Shown here: positions 1-6,916 of the stretch, one piece after another
How the letters are laid out: each line of letters starts with the position of its first letter
How positions within the stretch are numbered: position 1 is the first letter of the stretch
Source: an uncultured Coriobacteriaceae bacterium
Lineage (GTDB): Bacteria > Actinomycetota > Coriobacteriia > Coriobacteriales > Eggerthellaceae
Length of the DNA: 14,970 bases
Assembly: GCA_900552585.1 (NCBI GenBank)
Contig: USAB01000041.1
Span: 1 to 14,970, forward strand
Direction: 5' to 3'
The notes under the pieces: generated by a model
The model's input: only the letters and a program-made list of their open reading frames with translations
Database searches by the model: none
What the model was told of the DNA's origin: nothing
Translations under genes and position numbers: made by a program

Positions 1-2490
1 AATGTGCGGCACGGCCCCCAGCGACAAGCGTCCGTCGCGCCTGCTACGCCGGCTCCGCAACAGTCCGCTGCACAGCCTGCAGCGGAGCTCGTTGCACCTG
101 CCGAAAAACCCGCTGCGCCCGCTGTGAAGCCCGCTGCGCCGGCGGTAGAGTCCGCGCCGGCACCCGAACAATCCGCAGAGCCGGAGAAACAGCCTGTTGC
201 AACGGCGCCAGCCATTACTGAAACAACGCCCGCTGTCAACGCAGTGAAGCCGGTGCAGATGTCGGAACCTGCCTCCAAGCCTGCGCCTGAGCCGACGCCT
301 GAGCCTCGCTCCCAGGTTACGCATGCGCCCGCCATCGAGACCCAGATTCCAGCCGCTCAGACACCGCGTCCATCGGCGGCTCCTCAGCCCGCACCGGTTG
401 TGCCTGCGCCTGCGCCCGAACAGGCTAAGCCTGTGAATGATGCCGCTATGCCGCAAGTACAGCAGGAAGCGCAGCCTGCTCCTCAGGCAGTAGAGTCCGC
501 TCCCGCTTCGGTTCAGATTCCGGAAATTCCGGTCGCTCAGGAAACGAAAGAAACGCAAGATTACGTTGACGCGGCCCCTGCTCCGATTCCCGCTCAATCC
601 ATTCCCGACCCGAATAAGGTGTATCAAGATAATCCCGAACTGGGTGAGACCATTGCCATGAAGCCGATTCAGATGCCTGCATCGCTGTACTCCGATCGCA
701 TGCCGAAACCGGCTCCCATGAAGGCAACGAGCGATACCGTTCGTCCGCGCGTGAAGCTGCCTGAGATTCCCAGTGCGAACCTGGCGCCGATTGCCGATAC
801 TACGAAGCAGAATGCCCCGCTTGCGGAAGCTGCCGAAGCTGACGGCAAGACTGCCGCGAAATCCCTGCTGAGCGGCATGATTCCGAAAATCGATGCGGCT
901 TCGCTTTCCGGTGACCTGGGTAACCCCGCAGCCAACGCCGATTCCGGCGTTGTGAGCAAGCGACAGAACCTGATGCAGAACCTGCCGTCGCTCAGCGGAT
1001 CCATCACGAACGAGCCCGGTCTCATGACCGACAAGCCCGAAAAGGTAGTCAGCGCTACCGGTTCGTTCACCGCCGTCAGCGCCACCGGCGCGTTCAAGCC
1101 GGTTGGAGATGAATTGGTGGCAGACGTCGCACCCGAAGATCGCTACGTTGAAGATGCCGATGACTCCGTTGAGGAAGGCGGTGTCACCGAGACGGGCGCC
1201 TTCGCCGGTCCCGACTATGTGGATATGCCCAAATCTCGCCGCGGACACTTCTTCAGCCGTTTCCGTCGTAAGAACAAGCGCAAGGATCGCGATAACGAAA
1301 GCACGCCGCAGGAATGGCTGAACGTCGAAGATGATTTCGATGCGCGCGAAGTCGGTCGCGAGCGTGGCGATTGGGATAGCTTCCAAGAAGGCAATGAGCG
1401 CGGTCATGTGGCCGATCGCCAGAACGATATGTATGAAGATGCGCCCTACGATGGTTATGAGACGTATGACGCAAACGACGGCACCGTGCCCAACGGCGCG
1501 TATGCCGACAACGGTGCCTACGCCGAAACAGACGTGTACGGCGACCCCAATTATCCCAACAATGGGACGTACAGCCAGGACAATCTTTCCGAGACGTACG
1601 ACGATTATTACGAGGATGACTACACGGAGTATCCGGACGACAATAATGACGCGGGTAAGACGCAGAAATGGCAGGGCGGCGCTTTCTCCGGCCGTCGTTC
1701 TTCTGCAGGCCGTACCGTTGTGGAGCAGGATGACGAGGAGCCCGAGGACCTGTACAACGATGTTCCCACTGCCGACGAGGAGCGCGCTTCTGAGCGCAAG
1801 GGCAAATCCGGGGGACTGTTCAATCGCGTGAAGGAGGCAGCGGGCAGTGCCGCCGGGGCCGTGAACCGCAAGAACCGTTCGCCGCGCGACGGTGCGCAAG
1901 ACGAGCAGCGTTCGTCCCGTTCGTCCCGCCCGCGTCGCGCTCCGCGCGAAGGCGCTCCTGCCCGTGCACCGCACACTACTCCGAACGCGCCTGTGCGTAC
2001 GCCGCGCGTTTCCGAAGAGCTGCAGGAGGTCTACCAATTCGCGGAAGACACGCTGGACACGGAAGTCTGGTTCGTTGCTCTTGGCGCTCAGGAATCCGGC
2101 AATGCCGGCATCAACCAATTTATTGAAGCGCATCGCGAGGATTTGCGTGGCGCGATGATCGTGAGCTTGGAGGGATTGGGCGCCGGCACGCTGGGTTATG
2201 GCAACACGGAAGGCATCTTCAAGAAGCATTCGCCTTCTACGCGCCTGAAGCGCTTCCTGCATACGGCGTCCCAGGCAACGGGCATCTCGCTTGCCCAGTC
2301 CGATCAGACGTGGCGCAACAGCACCGCGAACGCTGCCATGGCCGCAGGTCTGCAGGCGGTAAGCATCATGGGCTTGGATGGCAACAAACCTGCCCTGTAT
2401 GCGCAAAGTGATGACGTTCTGGAAAATATCGACGAAGAACTGATGAAACGGAATGCCGATTTCGTCATGGAGTTCCTGAAGGCGTTCTAA
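1..2490 (+). CDS. M28 peptidase-like protein with very long disordered region (5' partial)
   Basis: The reading frame is open from the first base, so the start is probably upstream; the GTG at position 4 lacks a ribosome site. Bases 1-620 encode a Pro/Ala/Glu-rich stretch. A linker follows with three copies of [S/T]-x-T-G-x-F (bases 1051, 1078 and 1186). Next come a basic patch (1231-1300), an Asp/Tyr/Asn-rich acidic stretch (1440-1660) and a second basic patch (1790-1970). About 160 ordered residues (from base 2010) end the protein. They resemble the C-terminal half of M28 zinc aminopeptidases: VWFVALGAQESG matches the EE-G motif strand, IVSLEGLG the acidic-ligand strand, and YAQSDDVLENID the final H-x-x-x-D segment. 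The catalytic Glu is Gln (2089-2091) and the final His appears to be Gln (2404-2406), so activity is doubtful. The HxD and DN-x-x-G motifs of the N-terminal half are not in the window. The family call is moderate; a terminator follows. Confidence 0.6.
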   Translation, partial: NVRHGPQRQASVAPATPAPQQSAAQPAAELVAPAEKPAAPAVKPAAPAVESAPAPEQSAEPEKQPVATAPAITETTPAVNAVKPVQMSEPASKPAPEPTPEPRSQVTHAPAIETQIPAAQTPRPSAAPQPAPVVPAPAPEQAKPVNDAAMPQVQQEAQPAPQAVESAPASVQIPEIPVAQETKETQDYVDAAPAPIPAQSIPDPNKVYQDNPELGETIAMKPIQMPASLYSDRMPKPAPMKATSDTVRPRVKLPEIPSANLAPIADTTKQNAPLAEAAEADGKTAAKSLLSGMIPKIDAASLSGDLGNPAANADSGVVSKRQNLMQNLPSLSGSITNEPGLMTDKPEKVVSATGSFTAVSATGAFKPVGDELVADVAPEDRYVEDADDSVEEGGVTETGAFAGPDYVDMPKSRRGHFFSRFRRKNKRKDRDNESTPQEWLNVEDDFDAREVGRERGDWDSFQEGNERGHVADRQNDMYEDAPYDGYETYDANDGTVPNGAYADNGAYAETDVYGDPNYPNNGTYSQDNLSETYDDYYEDDYTEYPDDNNDAGKTQKWQGGAFSGRRSSAGRTVVEQDDEEPEDLYNDVPTADEERASERKGKSGGLFNRVKEAAGSAAGAVNRKNRSPRDGAQDEQRSSRSSRPRRAPREGAPARAPHTTPNAPVRTPRVSEELQEVYQFAEDTLDTEVWFVALGAQESGNAGINQFIEAHREDLRGAMIVSLEGLGAGTLGYGNTEGIFKKHSPSTRLKRFLHTASQATGISLAQSDQTWRNSTANAAMAAGLQAVSIMGLDGNKPALYAQSDDVLENIDEELMKRNADFVMEFLKAF

Positions 2491-2529
2491 CGCTTACACA
2501 TACTCAGACTCAGATTTCGGAGATTCATA

Positions 2530-2560
2530 GCGGCGAGCCATTCGGTTCGCCGCTTTTTTT
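2530..2560 (+). terminator. Rho-independent terminator after the M28-like gene
   Basis: A 10-bp stem (GCGGCGAGCC with GGTTCGCCGC, one G-U pair) closes a 4-base ATTC loop and runs into seven T. It lies 40 bases after the stop codon. Confidence 0.9.
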
Positions 2561-2621
2561 ATGGTGGTCAGGCCGCTGGACTGCGAAAATGCCGCGTGCG
2601 CCTGTAGGCATTGCGGCCATA

Positions 2622-2630
2622 TGCTATCGT
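2622..2630 (+). promoter_or_regulatory. Possible extended -10 promoter for the zinc-ribbon gene
   Basis: TGC-TATCGT is a 4/6 match to TATAAT with the TGn extension. No -35 hexamer is recognisable. It would give a leader of about 60 bases before the ATG at 2700. The call rests on similarity to the other promoters in this window. Confidence 0.35.
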
Positions 2631-2699
2631 GAACAAAACTTGTGAGCGCGACTTGCAAGGAAGACGGTTTCTACACCCAATAACAGGGAGGAGGACGAT

Positions 2700-2855
2700 A
2701 TGGCTGACGTTGAAGCGCGTTGCATGAAATGCGGTGAGAAGAAAGTCATGGTTGATCCGCAGAAGACCAAGACGAAGAACAACCGCACTATGATCAAGGG
2801 CAAGTGCCCCGATTGCGGCACTACCATGTGTCTGTTCGTTTCGGATAAGAAATAA
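2700..2855 (+). CDS. DUF5679-type small zinc-ribbon protein
   Basis: This is a 51-residue protein with an excellent ribosome site (GGGAGGAGGA, bases 2686-2695) just before the ATG. It has two CxxC knuckles, Cys8-x-x-Cys11 and Cys36-x-x-Cys39, separated by a basic Lys/Asn/Thr-rich loop (KTKTKNNR). Gly34 and Gly40 sit around the second knuckle. This layout, CMKCG...GxCPxCG then a short strand, matches the DUF5679 zinc-ribbon family, whose function is unknown as far as I know. Cys43 is an extra cysteine. It stands alone between two terminators, so it is probably monocistronic. A basic one-zinc fold would fit nucleic-acid or ribosome binding, but that is inference only. Confidence 0.88.
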   Translation: MADVEARCMKCGEKKVMVDPQKTKTKNNRTMIKGKCPDCGTTMCLFVSDKK

Positions 2856-2878
2856 TTCCCTCAATTGAATGTGCTTTT

Positions 2879-2908
2879 GCGGGCGCTCTGGCGTCCGCTT
2901 TTCTTTTC
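2879..2908 (+). terminator. Rho-independent terminator after the zinc-ribbon gene
   Basis: GCGGGCGC pairs with GCGTCCGC (one G-U pair) around a TCTG loop, followed by TTTTCTTTT. The stem starts 24 bases after the stop codon. Confidence 0.85.
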
Positions 2909-2931
2909 AACAAAGGGAACTTTGCTATAAT
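2904..2931 (+). promoter_or_regulatory. Promoter of tRNA-Gly and probably of the HAD gene
   Basis: A perfect extended -10, TGC-TATAAT (2923-2931), has a weak -35 candidate, TTTTCA (2904-2909), 16 bases upstream. The spacer carries an inverted repeat, CAAAG-GGAA-CTTTG (2911-2924), that could be an operator or could be chance. Transcription would start near 2938, about 37 bases before the tRNA. Confidence 0.6.
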
Positions 2932-2974
2932 CAGAAAACCGTCGAGCGGAAGGCTCAACGGTTGCCGGTAACAT

Positions 2975-3049
2975 GCGGGTGTCGCCAAGTGGTAAGGCCC
3001 AAGCTTCCCAAGCTTGTATCCGCGGGTTCGAGTCCCGTCACCCGCTCCA
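2975..3049 (+). tRNA. tRNA-Gly (anticodon CCC)
   Basis: The acceptor stem GCGGGTG (2975-2981) pairs with CACCCGC (3039-3045). The anticodon stem CAAGC/GCTTG encloses the loop TTCCCAA, with CCC at 3007-3009, reading GGG codons. The T loop is GGTTCGAGTCC, and CCA is encoded at 3047-3049. A T-rich run follows at once (3050-3056) without its own hairpin, so the transcript may continue into the phosphatase gene. Confidence 0.96.
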
Positions 3050-3070
3050 TTTTTTTCTGAAGCGATTTCA

Positions 3071-3715
3071 ATGAAATTCAAAGCACTTATCTTTGATTTG
3101 GACGGTACGCTGCTTAACACGCTCGCCGACATGGTCGTCGTGACGAACAAGGCGCTGGCAAGCGTGGGATATCCCGAACGCACGGAGCAGGATATTCTCA
3201 GCTATATCGGCAATGGCGGTCTGAGATTGGTGCAACAGGCCGTTCCTGAAGACGCCTCCCCCTCTATTGTCGATCATGTCTATGAAACCTGGAAGATGCT
3301 GTATGCGGCGTACGGCGATCAGCAGACCAAGGTCTATCCCGGCATGGCTCAGGCCTTGGAAGGTCTGAAAGCGGCCGGTGTGAAGCTGGGTGTTCTTTCG
3401 AACAAGAACGATCGGCTGGTTCATATGCTCATAGAAAAGCACCTCCCTGGCTATTTCGATGTCGTGCATGGAGAACGCAAGGGCGTTCCGCGCAAACCTG
3501 ATCCGGCCGGTCTGCTGGCATGCATAGAAGAGCTCGGTTTAAACAAAGATGAAGTTGCCTATGTGGGCGATTCCCAGCCGGACGTGCTGGCCGCATCAAG
3601 CGGCGGCGTGTATCTGATCGGCGTTTCCTGGGGCTTCGGTGGCAGCGAGTTTCGCGCGGATCCGCGTATCGATACCCTGATACAAAGCCCGAAAGAGCTG
3701 CTGGACCTGGTCTGA
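3071..3715 (+). CDS. HAD-family hydrolase, phosphoglycolate phosphatase-like
   Basis: This 214-residue protein has all four HAD motifs. Motif I is DLDGT, with nucleophile Asp9 and Asp11. Motif II is Ser110 in LSNKND. Motif III is Lys142 in RKPDP. Motif IV is VGDSQPD, with Asp167 and the second acidic residue Asp171. The helical stretch at about residues 17-85 is the C1 cap usual in the Gph/PGP subfamily. Such enzymes hydrolyse small phosphate esters such as 2-phosphoglycolate in the cytoplasm; the substrate here cannot be read from sequence. I chose ATG 3071 because it opens directly on the motif I strand and because the only upstream start lies inside the tRNA. Its ribosome site is poor (GAAGCG). 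It lies 21 bases after tRNA-Gly with no terminator between, so it probably shares the tRNA promoter. Confidence 0.92.
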   Translation: MKFKALIFDLDGTLLNTLADMVVVTNKALASVGYPERTEQDILSYIGNGGLRLVQQAVPEDASPSIVDHVYETWKMLYAAYGDQQTKVYPGMAQALEGLKAAGVKLGVLSNKNDRLVHMLIEKHLPGYFDVVHGERKGVPRKPDPAGLLACIEELGLNKDEVAYVGDSQPDVLAASSGGVYLIGVSWGFGGSEFRADPRIDTLIQSPKELLDLV

Positions 3716-3782
3716 TTTACAAGAAATGCGGGAGATTTATGGGATGCTTGTGTCTATGCGCCAGGCAACAGGTGAGGAAAAA

Positions 3783-3798
3783 CGTCCTGATAAGGACG
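3783..3798 (+). repeat. Perfect inverted repeat upstream of the LCP gene
   Basis: CGTCCT-GATA-AGGACG ends 5 bases before the candidate -10 of the LCP gene, in the -35 to spacer region. It could be a protein binding site, or a short hairpin on a readthrough transcript from the HAD gene. It has no T-run after it, so I do not call it a terminator. Confidence 0.45.
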
Positions 3799-3800
3799 CA

Positions 3801-3809
3801 TGATACAAT
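3801..3809 (+). promoter_or_regulatory. Extended -10 promoter of the LCP gene
   Basis: TGA-TACAAT matches TATAAT at 5 of 6 positions and has the TGn extension. No clear -35 is seen at 16-18 bases. The leader would be about 20 bases, with ribosome site AAGGAG at 3825-3830. Confidence 0.5.
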
Positions 3810-3835
3810 TACTCATTAGCGAGTAAGGAGTATTC

Positions 3836-5122
3836 ATGCCATTTAGCAAAAAGTCCGGTGCGCATGCGGCCGGGCGAAGCAAGAAAGCTAAAGGCAATAA
3901 CCCGAAGAACAAAGATGCGGGAGTACGCTCTGGCACCCAATTCGCCTATGAATTCGACAAAGAAGAAGTGGGTTCTGGTGCAACAATCCCCATCCCGGCA
4001 GTAGACACGGGGTATTCCCGGTACAACGCTGGCAATACCTATAGCAGCGGCTCACATTCGAAAAAACACAAGAAGAAATGGAGCACGAAGCGAAAGGTAG
4101 TGACAGTTCTTCTTGTTATTGTCGCAATAGTGGCTGCGGCTGCTATCGCAGGGGCGCTGTATCTGAATAACCTCAACAGCATTCTGAAGGGCAGCAATTC
4201 CGAAGAGAACGCTCAAATTGCCGATTCTCTGGCGCCATCCGTCGGAGACGACCCGTTTTATATGGTGCTTTTGGGCTGCGATGACCGCGAAGGCGTCGAG
4301 GGAGCCCGATCCGATACCACTATCCTCGCTCGCGTGGACCCGGGCAATGCGGAGGTTACGCTTCTCTCCATCCCGCGTGACACCGCTATCAACTACGGAG
4401 ATTACGGCACCGTGAAATTCAACGCTGCCTACGCGTATGACGGCACCTCCGGAACCATCAATGCCACTTCTCAGCTGTGCGGCGTGAAAATCTCGCATTA
4501 CGCTGAAGTGCACTTCGAAGACTTGGTCGATCTTATCGACTATATGGGTGGCGTTGAAGTGGACGTTCCCATGGATATCGACGATGCGGATGCCGGCGGC
4601 AAGCTGAAGGCCGGCAAGCAGACTCTGAATGGCACGCAAGCCATGATCTTCGCCCGTTCACGATCGTACGCATCCGGCGACTTCCAGCGCACCACGAATC
4701 AGCGCCTGCTGATAGAGGCCATGGTCAAGAAGTTGATGAGCATGTCTGCAACGGATATGCCTGGCGTAATTGAGAGGATGGCGAAATGCATCACCACGGA
4801 TTACGACGTGAGCAGCCTTATTGCCCTGGCAGGCAAGTTCAAGGACTCCAGCGATATGACGGTGTACTCTGCGCTCATGCCCAACACAACTGCAACAGGC
4901 AGTGACGGTGCGTCTTACGTTGTTGCAGATACGAAGAAGCTGACGAAAATGATGCAGGTCATCGACCAGGGTGGCGATCCGTCGACGGTCGTGTCGGACG
5001 ATTCTACCGTTACGTCTTCAAAGGAAGCGAAGAAGAAGGGTACGGAATCGTATGTGAACAAGGGAGACGGCATGCCGGATGCGGGGGCTGAATCTACAGC
5101 AACGGGAATCGCAGCGAACTGA
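3836..5122 (+). CDS. LCP (LytR-CpsA-Psr) family cell-wall polymer ligase
   Basis: This is a 428-residue protein. Residues 1-85 are a basic, Gly/Ser-rich cytoplasmic tail, followed by one membrane helix at about 87-111 (VVTVLLVIVAIVAAAA...). The LCP domain spans about 138-305. It shows the family motifs for polyprenyl-pyrophosphate binding and catalysis: LLGCDDRE and ARSDTTIL with conserved Arg and Asp, SIPRDT, KFNAAYAY, GGVEVDVP, and FARSR followed by D-x-x-R-x-x-x-Q-R. A Ser/Thr/Lys-rich tail of about 60 residues ends it, with no LytR_C domain. LCP enzymes transfer undecaprenyl-linked glycopolymers (teichoic-acid type or capsule) to peptidoglycan, or glycans to protein, on the outer face of the membrane. 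The start at ATG 3836 has AAGGAG six bases upstream. It appears monocistronic, bounded by an IR/promoter region and a strong terminator. Confidence 0.94.
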   Translation: MPFSKKSGAHAAGRSKKAKGNNPKNKDAGVRSGTQFAYEFDKEEVGSGATIPIPAVDTGYSRYNAGNTYSSGSHSKKHKKKWSTKRKVVTVLLVIVAIVAAAAIAGALYLNNLNSILKGSNSEENAQIADSLAPSVGDDPFYMVLLGCDDREGVEGARSDTTILARVDPGNAEVTLLSIPRDTAINYGDYGTVKFNAAYAYDGTSGTINATSQLCGVKISHYAEVHFEDLVDLIDYMGGVEVDVPMDIDDADAGGKLKAGKQTLNGTQAMIFARSRSYASGDFQRTTNQRLLIEAMVKKLMSMSATDMPGVIERMAKCITTDYDVSSLIALAGKFKDSSDMTVYSALMPNTTATGSDGASYVVADTKKLTKMMQVIDQGGDPSTVVSDDSTVTSSKEAKKKGTESYVNKGDGMPDAGAESTATGIAAN

Positions 5123-5148
5123 TGGCCAATCAGGGGTAACGGGGCAAG

Positions 5149-5601
5149 CTACGGAATTTTGGGCAGCGTCTTGAGCGCTGCCCATATTTTTTGGTGACCG
5201 TCATCCGTGGTCATAAGCTCGTCAAGGGAATCAAATGCCAACGCCCTTCTTCCGAACACGCGCAATTGCGTCATGCTGGGAACGGAACAGCGGTAGGCGG
5301 AGGCCAGGAAGTCAGCAGAAGCGCGATCGGCGGCAATAAGAATAGCTGGGTCGACGGATTCGACTGCTGCCATGAGGTCATGGTCTGAAAGCATATCGTG
5401 TGTTGCAACAAGATATGTGCATGCGTCAGACCCATACCCCAAGGCGTCGAAGCTCTTCTGCAACGCGACCTTTGCATCGGAAGACACGGACGTTTCGGAA
5501 ACAACGAGGATGTATCCATTCGGGCAACCAGCGAGCATATCTGCATAGAGCTGCCACGCCTGCGCCCGGTTGTAGCTGTAGCTATCGGAGTTCTGTTCCA
5601 T
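5149..5601 (-). CDS. Conserved-looking hypothetical protein, 150 aa
   Basis: I do not recognise this family. The protein has an N-terminal helix with several Tyr, then an alternating strand/helix pattern: YILVVSETS strand, helix ALQKSFDALGY, CTYLVATH strand, helix LMAAVESV, PAILIAADR strand, helix ASADFLASAY. It ends in a short FGRRALAF segment and a C-terminal helix. This suggests a single soluble alpha/beta domain with no signal peptide and no clear catalytic motif. Codon use resembles the neighbours. The start ATG (5599-5601) has no ribosome site, but TGC-TACAAT lies 6 bases upstream, which fits a leaderless mRNA starting at the ATG itself. It converges on the LCP gene and diverges from the foldase gene. 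Confidence 0.75.
   Translation of the reverse strand: MEQNSDSYSYNRAQAWQLYADMLAGCPNGYILVVSETSVSSDAKVALQKSFDALGYGSDACTYLVATHDMLSDHDLMAAVESVDPAILIAADRASADFLASAYRCSVPSMTQLRVFGRRALAFDSLDELMTTDDGHQKIWAALKTLPKIP
5161..5192 (+). terminator. Rho-independent terminator of the LCP gene
   Basis: A perfect 8-bp stem, GGGCAGCG with CGCTGCCC, closes a TCTTGAG loop and is followed by ATATTTTTT. It lies wholly inside the last codons of the convergent minus-strand gene (5149-5601). Confidence 0.88.
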
Positions 5602-5607
5602 AGCTGC

Positions 5608-5616
5608 ATTGTAGCA
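5608..5616 (-). promoter_or_regulatory. Extended -10 promoter, probably giving a leaderless mRNA
   Basis: On the minus strand the bases read TGC-TACAAT, then six bases, then ATG. This spacing places +1 at or next to the A of the start codon. The -35 region is weak (GTGCAA at about 17 bases). Confidence 0.5.
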
Positions 5617-5735
5617 AGCAGTTTGCCACTTGCACGCATTTTGAATCCTGCATGGGCAAATTGTGTCCTATCAGGCTTCACTTGCATGTTGTGCGAAAAT
5701 ACCTCCTGATTAATGACCCTATGAGAGAGGTTTAC

Positions 5736-6902
5736 ATGAAGACGGCGAAGATTAGCCTTATCGGTTCCTGTATAGCCGTTGCTTCTCTGTCACTGGTGCT
5801 GCTGGCTGGTTGCAACAGCAACGGCATGACCGGTGGAGTAGCTGCAACAGTGAATGGCACGGAGATTTCCGAAGATACCATCACTCAATACATCAATGAT
5901 ATGCGTTCCTCGAACGGCTTGACCGATGATGATTCGTGGGCGGAATACCTCTCTACGTACGGTGAAACTCCCGAGTCCGTTCGCTCCGACGTCATTGACT
6001 ATTACGTCAAGCTGGAACTTGAGAAGCAGTACGCAAACGATAACAACATCTCCGTCAGCGACGACGAGGTGAATTCCGCTATCAGCTCCATGAAGTCGAA
6101 TTACTCGACTGATGAGGCCTGGCAGTCTGCCCTGAGCAGCGCTGGTTTGACGGAGGACAAATACAAGGAGAACGTGACGAACGCGCTGCTGGAGCAGAAG
6201 GTCTCCGATGCGGTGACGAAGGGCAAGATTACGCCGTCAAAGAAGAAGGTCCTCAGCACTATCAAAACATACAAGAGCTACTTCAGCGGCATGAAGAAGT
6301 CTTCCCAGATTCTGTTCTCCAGCAAGGATAAGAAGAAGGCGAAGAAGGTGCTGGCCCAGATCAAGGCCGGCACGATCTCCTTCGAAGATGCGGCGAAGAA
6401 ATATTCCACTGACAGTGCAAGTGCCAAGAACGGCGGCAATGTGGGCTGGGATAAGCTGAACAGCTTCGTGACGGAATACACGGATGCGCTTGATAAGTTG
6501 AAGAAGGGCCAGGTCAGCGGTCTTGTCACGAGCGACTACGGCATTCATATCATCAAGTGCACGGACGTGTGGACGGCTCCGAAGAAGCTGACGAGCCTGG
6601 ATCAGGTACCCGATGCGCTGACGAAGTACATCACCAGCTATCTGAAGAACAACAACGAGTCCACGAAGTTCCAGGAATGGTACGACGACTACAAGTCTCA
6701 GCAGGACATCAAGGTGAACGACATGCCTTCGAACGTCTCCTACAACGTGGATATGTCGAAGTACAGCTCCAGCACCTCTGACGAGACGGCTTCCAGCAGC
6801 TCCGATTCCTCTTCTACGGATTCGTCCAGCACGGAGAGCTCGTCCGTCAGCAGCTCCAGCTCGGCTTTGGAATCCAACTCCAGCAGCTCCAGCAGCAAGT
6901 AA
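5736..6902 (+). CDS. PrsA/SurA-like foldase lipoprotein (parvulin peptidyl-prolyl isomerase)
   Basis: This is a 388-residue protein. A lipoprotein signal peptide (Lys2, Lys5, then a hydrophobic core) ends in LLAG-Cys26. A SurA_N-type chaperone region follows (about residues 34-165, beginning VAATVNGTEIS). The parvulin/PpiC domain is at about 186-273, with SQILFSS, AKKYSTDSASAKNGGNVGW and the YGIHIIK end strand. It should act outside the membrane on secreted proteins, as PrsA does. The last 45 residues are an unusual tail with 29 serines, mixed with Asp, Glu and Thr. I chose ATG 5736 because it begins the signal peptide and has GAGAGAGG (5723-5730) before it; the upstream in-frame ATG at 5652 would spoil the signal peptide. 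The next gene starts 14 bases after the stop, which suggests an operon. Confidence 0.92.
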   Translation: MKTAKISLIGSCIAVASLSLVLLAGCNSNGMTGGVAATVNGTEISEDTITQYINDMRSSNGLTDDDSWAEYLSTYGETPESVRSDVIDYYVKLELEKQYANDNNISVSDDEVNSAISSMKSNYSTDEAWQSALSSAGLTEDKYKENVTNALLEQKVSDAVTKGKITPSKKKVLSTIKTYKSYFSGMKKSSQILFSSKDKKKAKKVLAQIKAGTISFEDAAKKYSTDSASAKNGGNVGWDKLNSFVTEYTDALDKLKKGQVSGLVTSDYGIHIIKCTDVWTAPKKLTSLDQVPDALTKYITSYLKNNNESTKFQEWYDDYKSQQDIKVNDMPSNVSYNVDMSKYSSSTSDETASSSSDSSSTDSSSTESSSVSSSSSALESNSSSSSSK

Positions 6903-6916
6903 CGCAAGGAACATTC

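Noticed and set aside
4..6. GTG as the start of the first gene
   Set aside because: The frame is open to the window edge and no ribosome site can be seen; the gene most likely begins upstream.
3014..3070. N-terminal extension of the HAD gene from an ATA/ATG-like start in the tRNA
   Set aside because: It would translate the tRNA-Gly 3' half; the HAD motif I strand starts right after ATG 3071.
5652..5735. Earlier in-frame ATG for the foldase
   Set aside because: It would put 28 residues ahead of a clear lipoprotein signal peptide; ATG 5736 has a better ribosome site.
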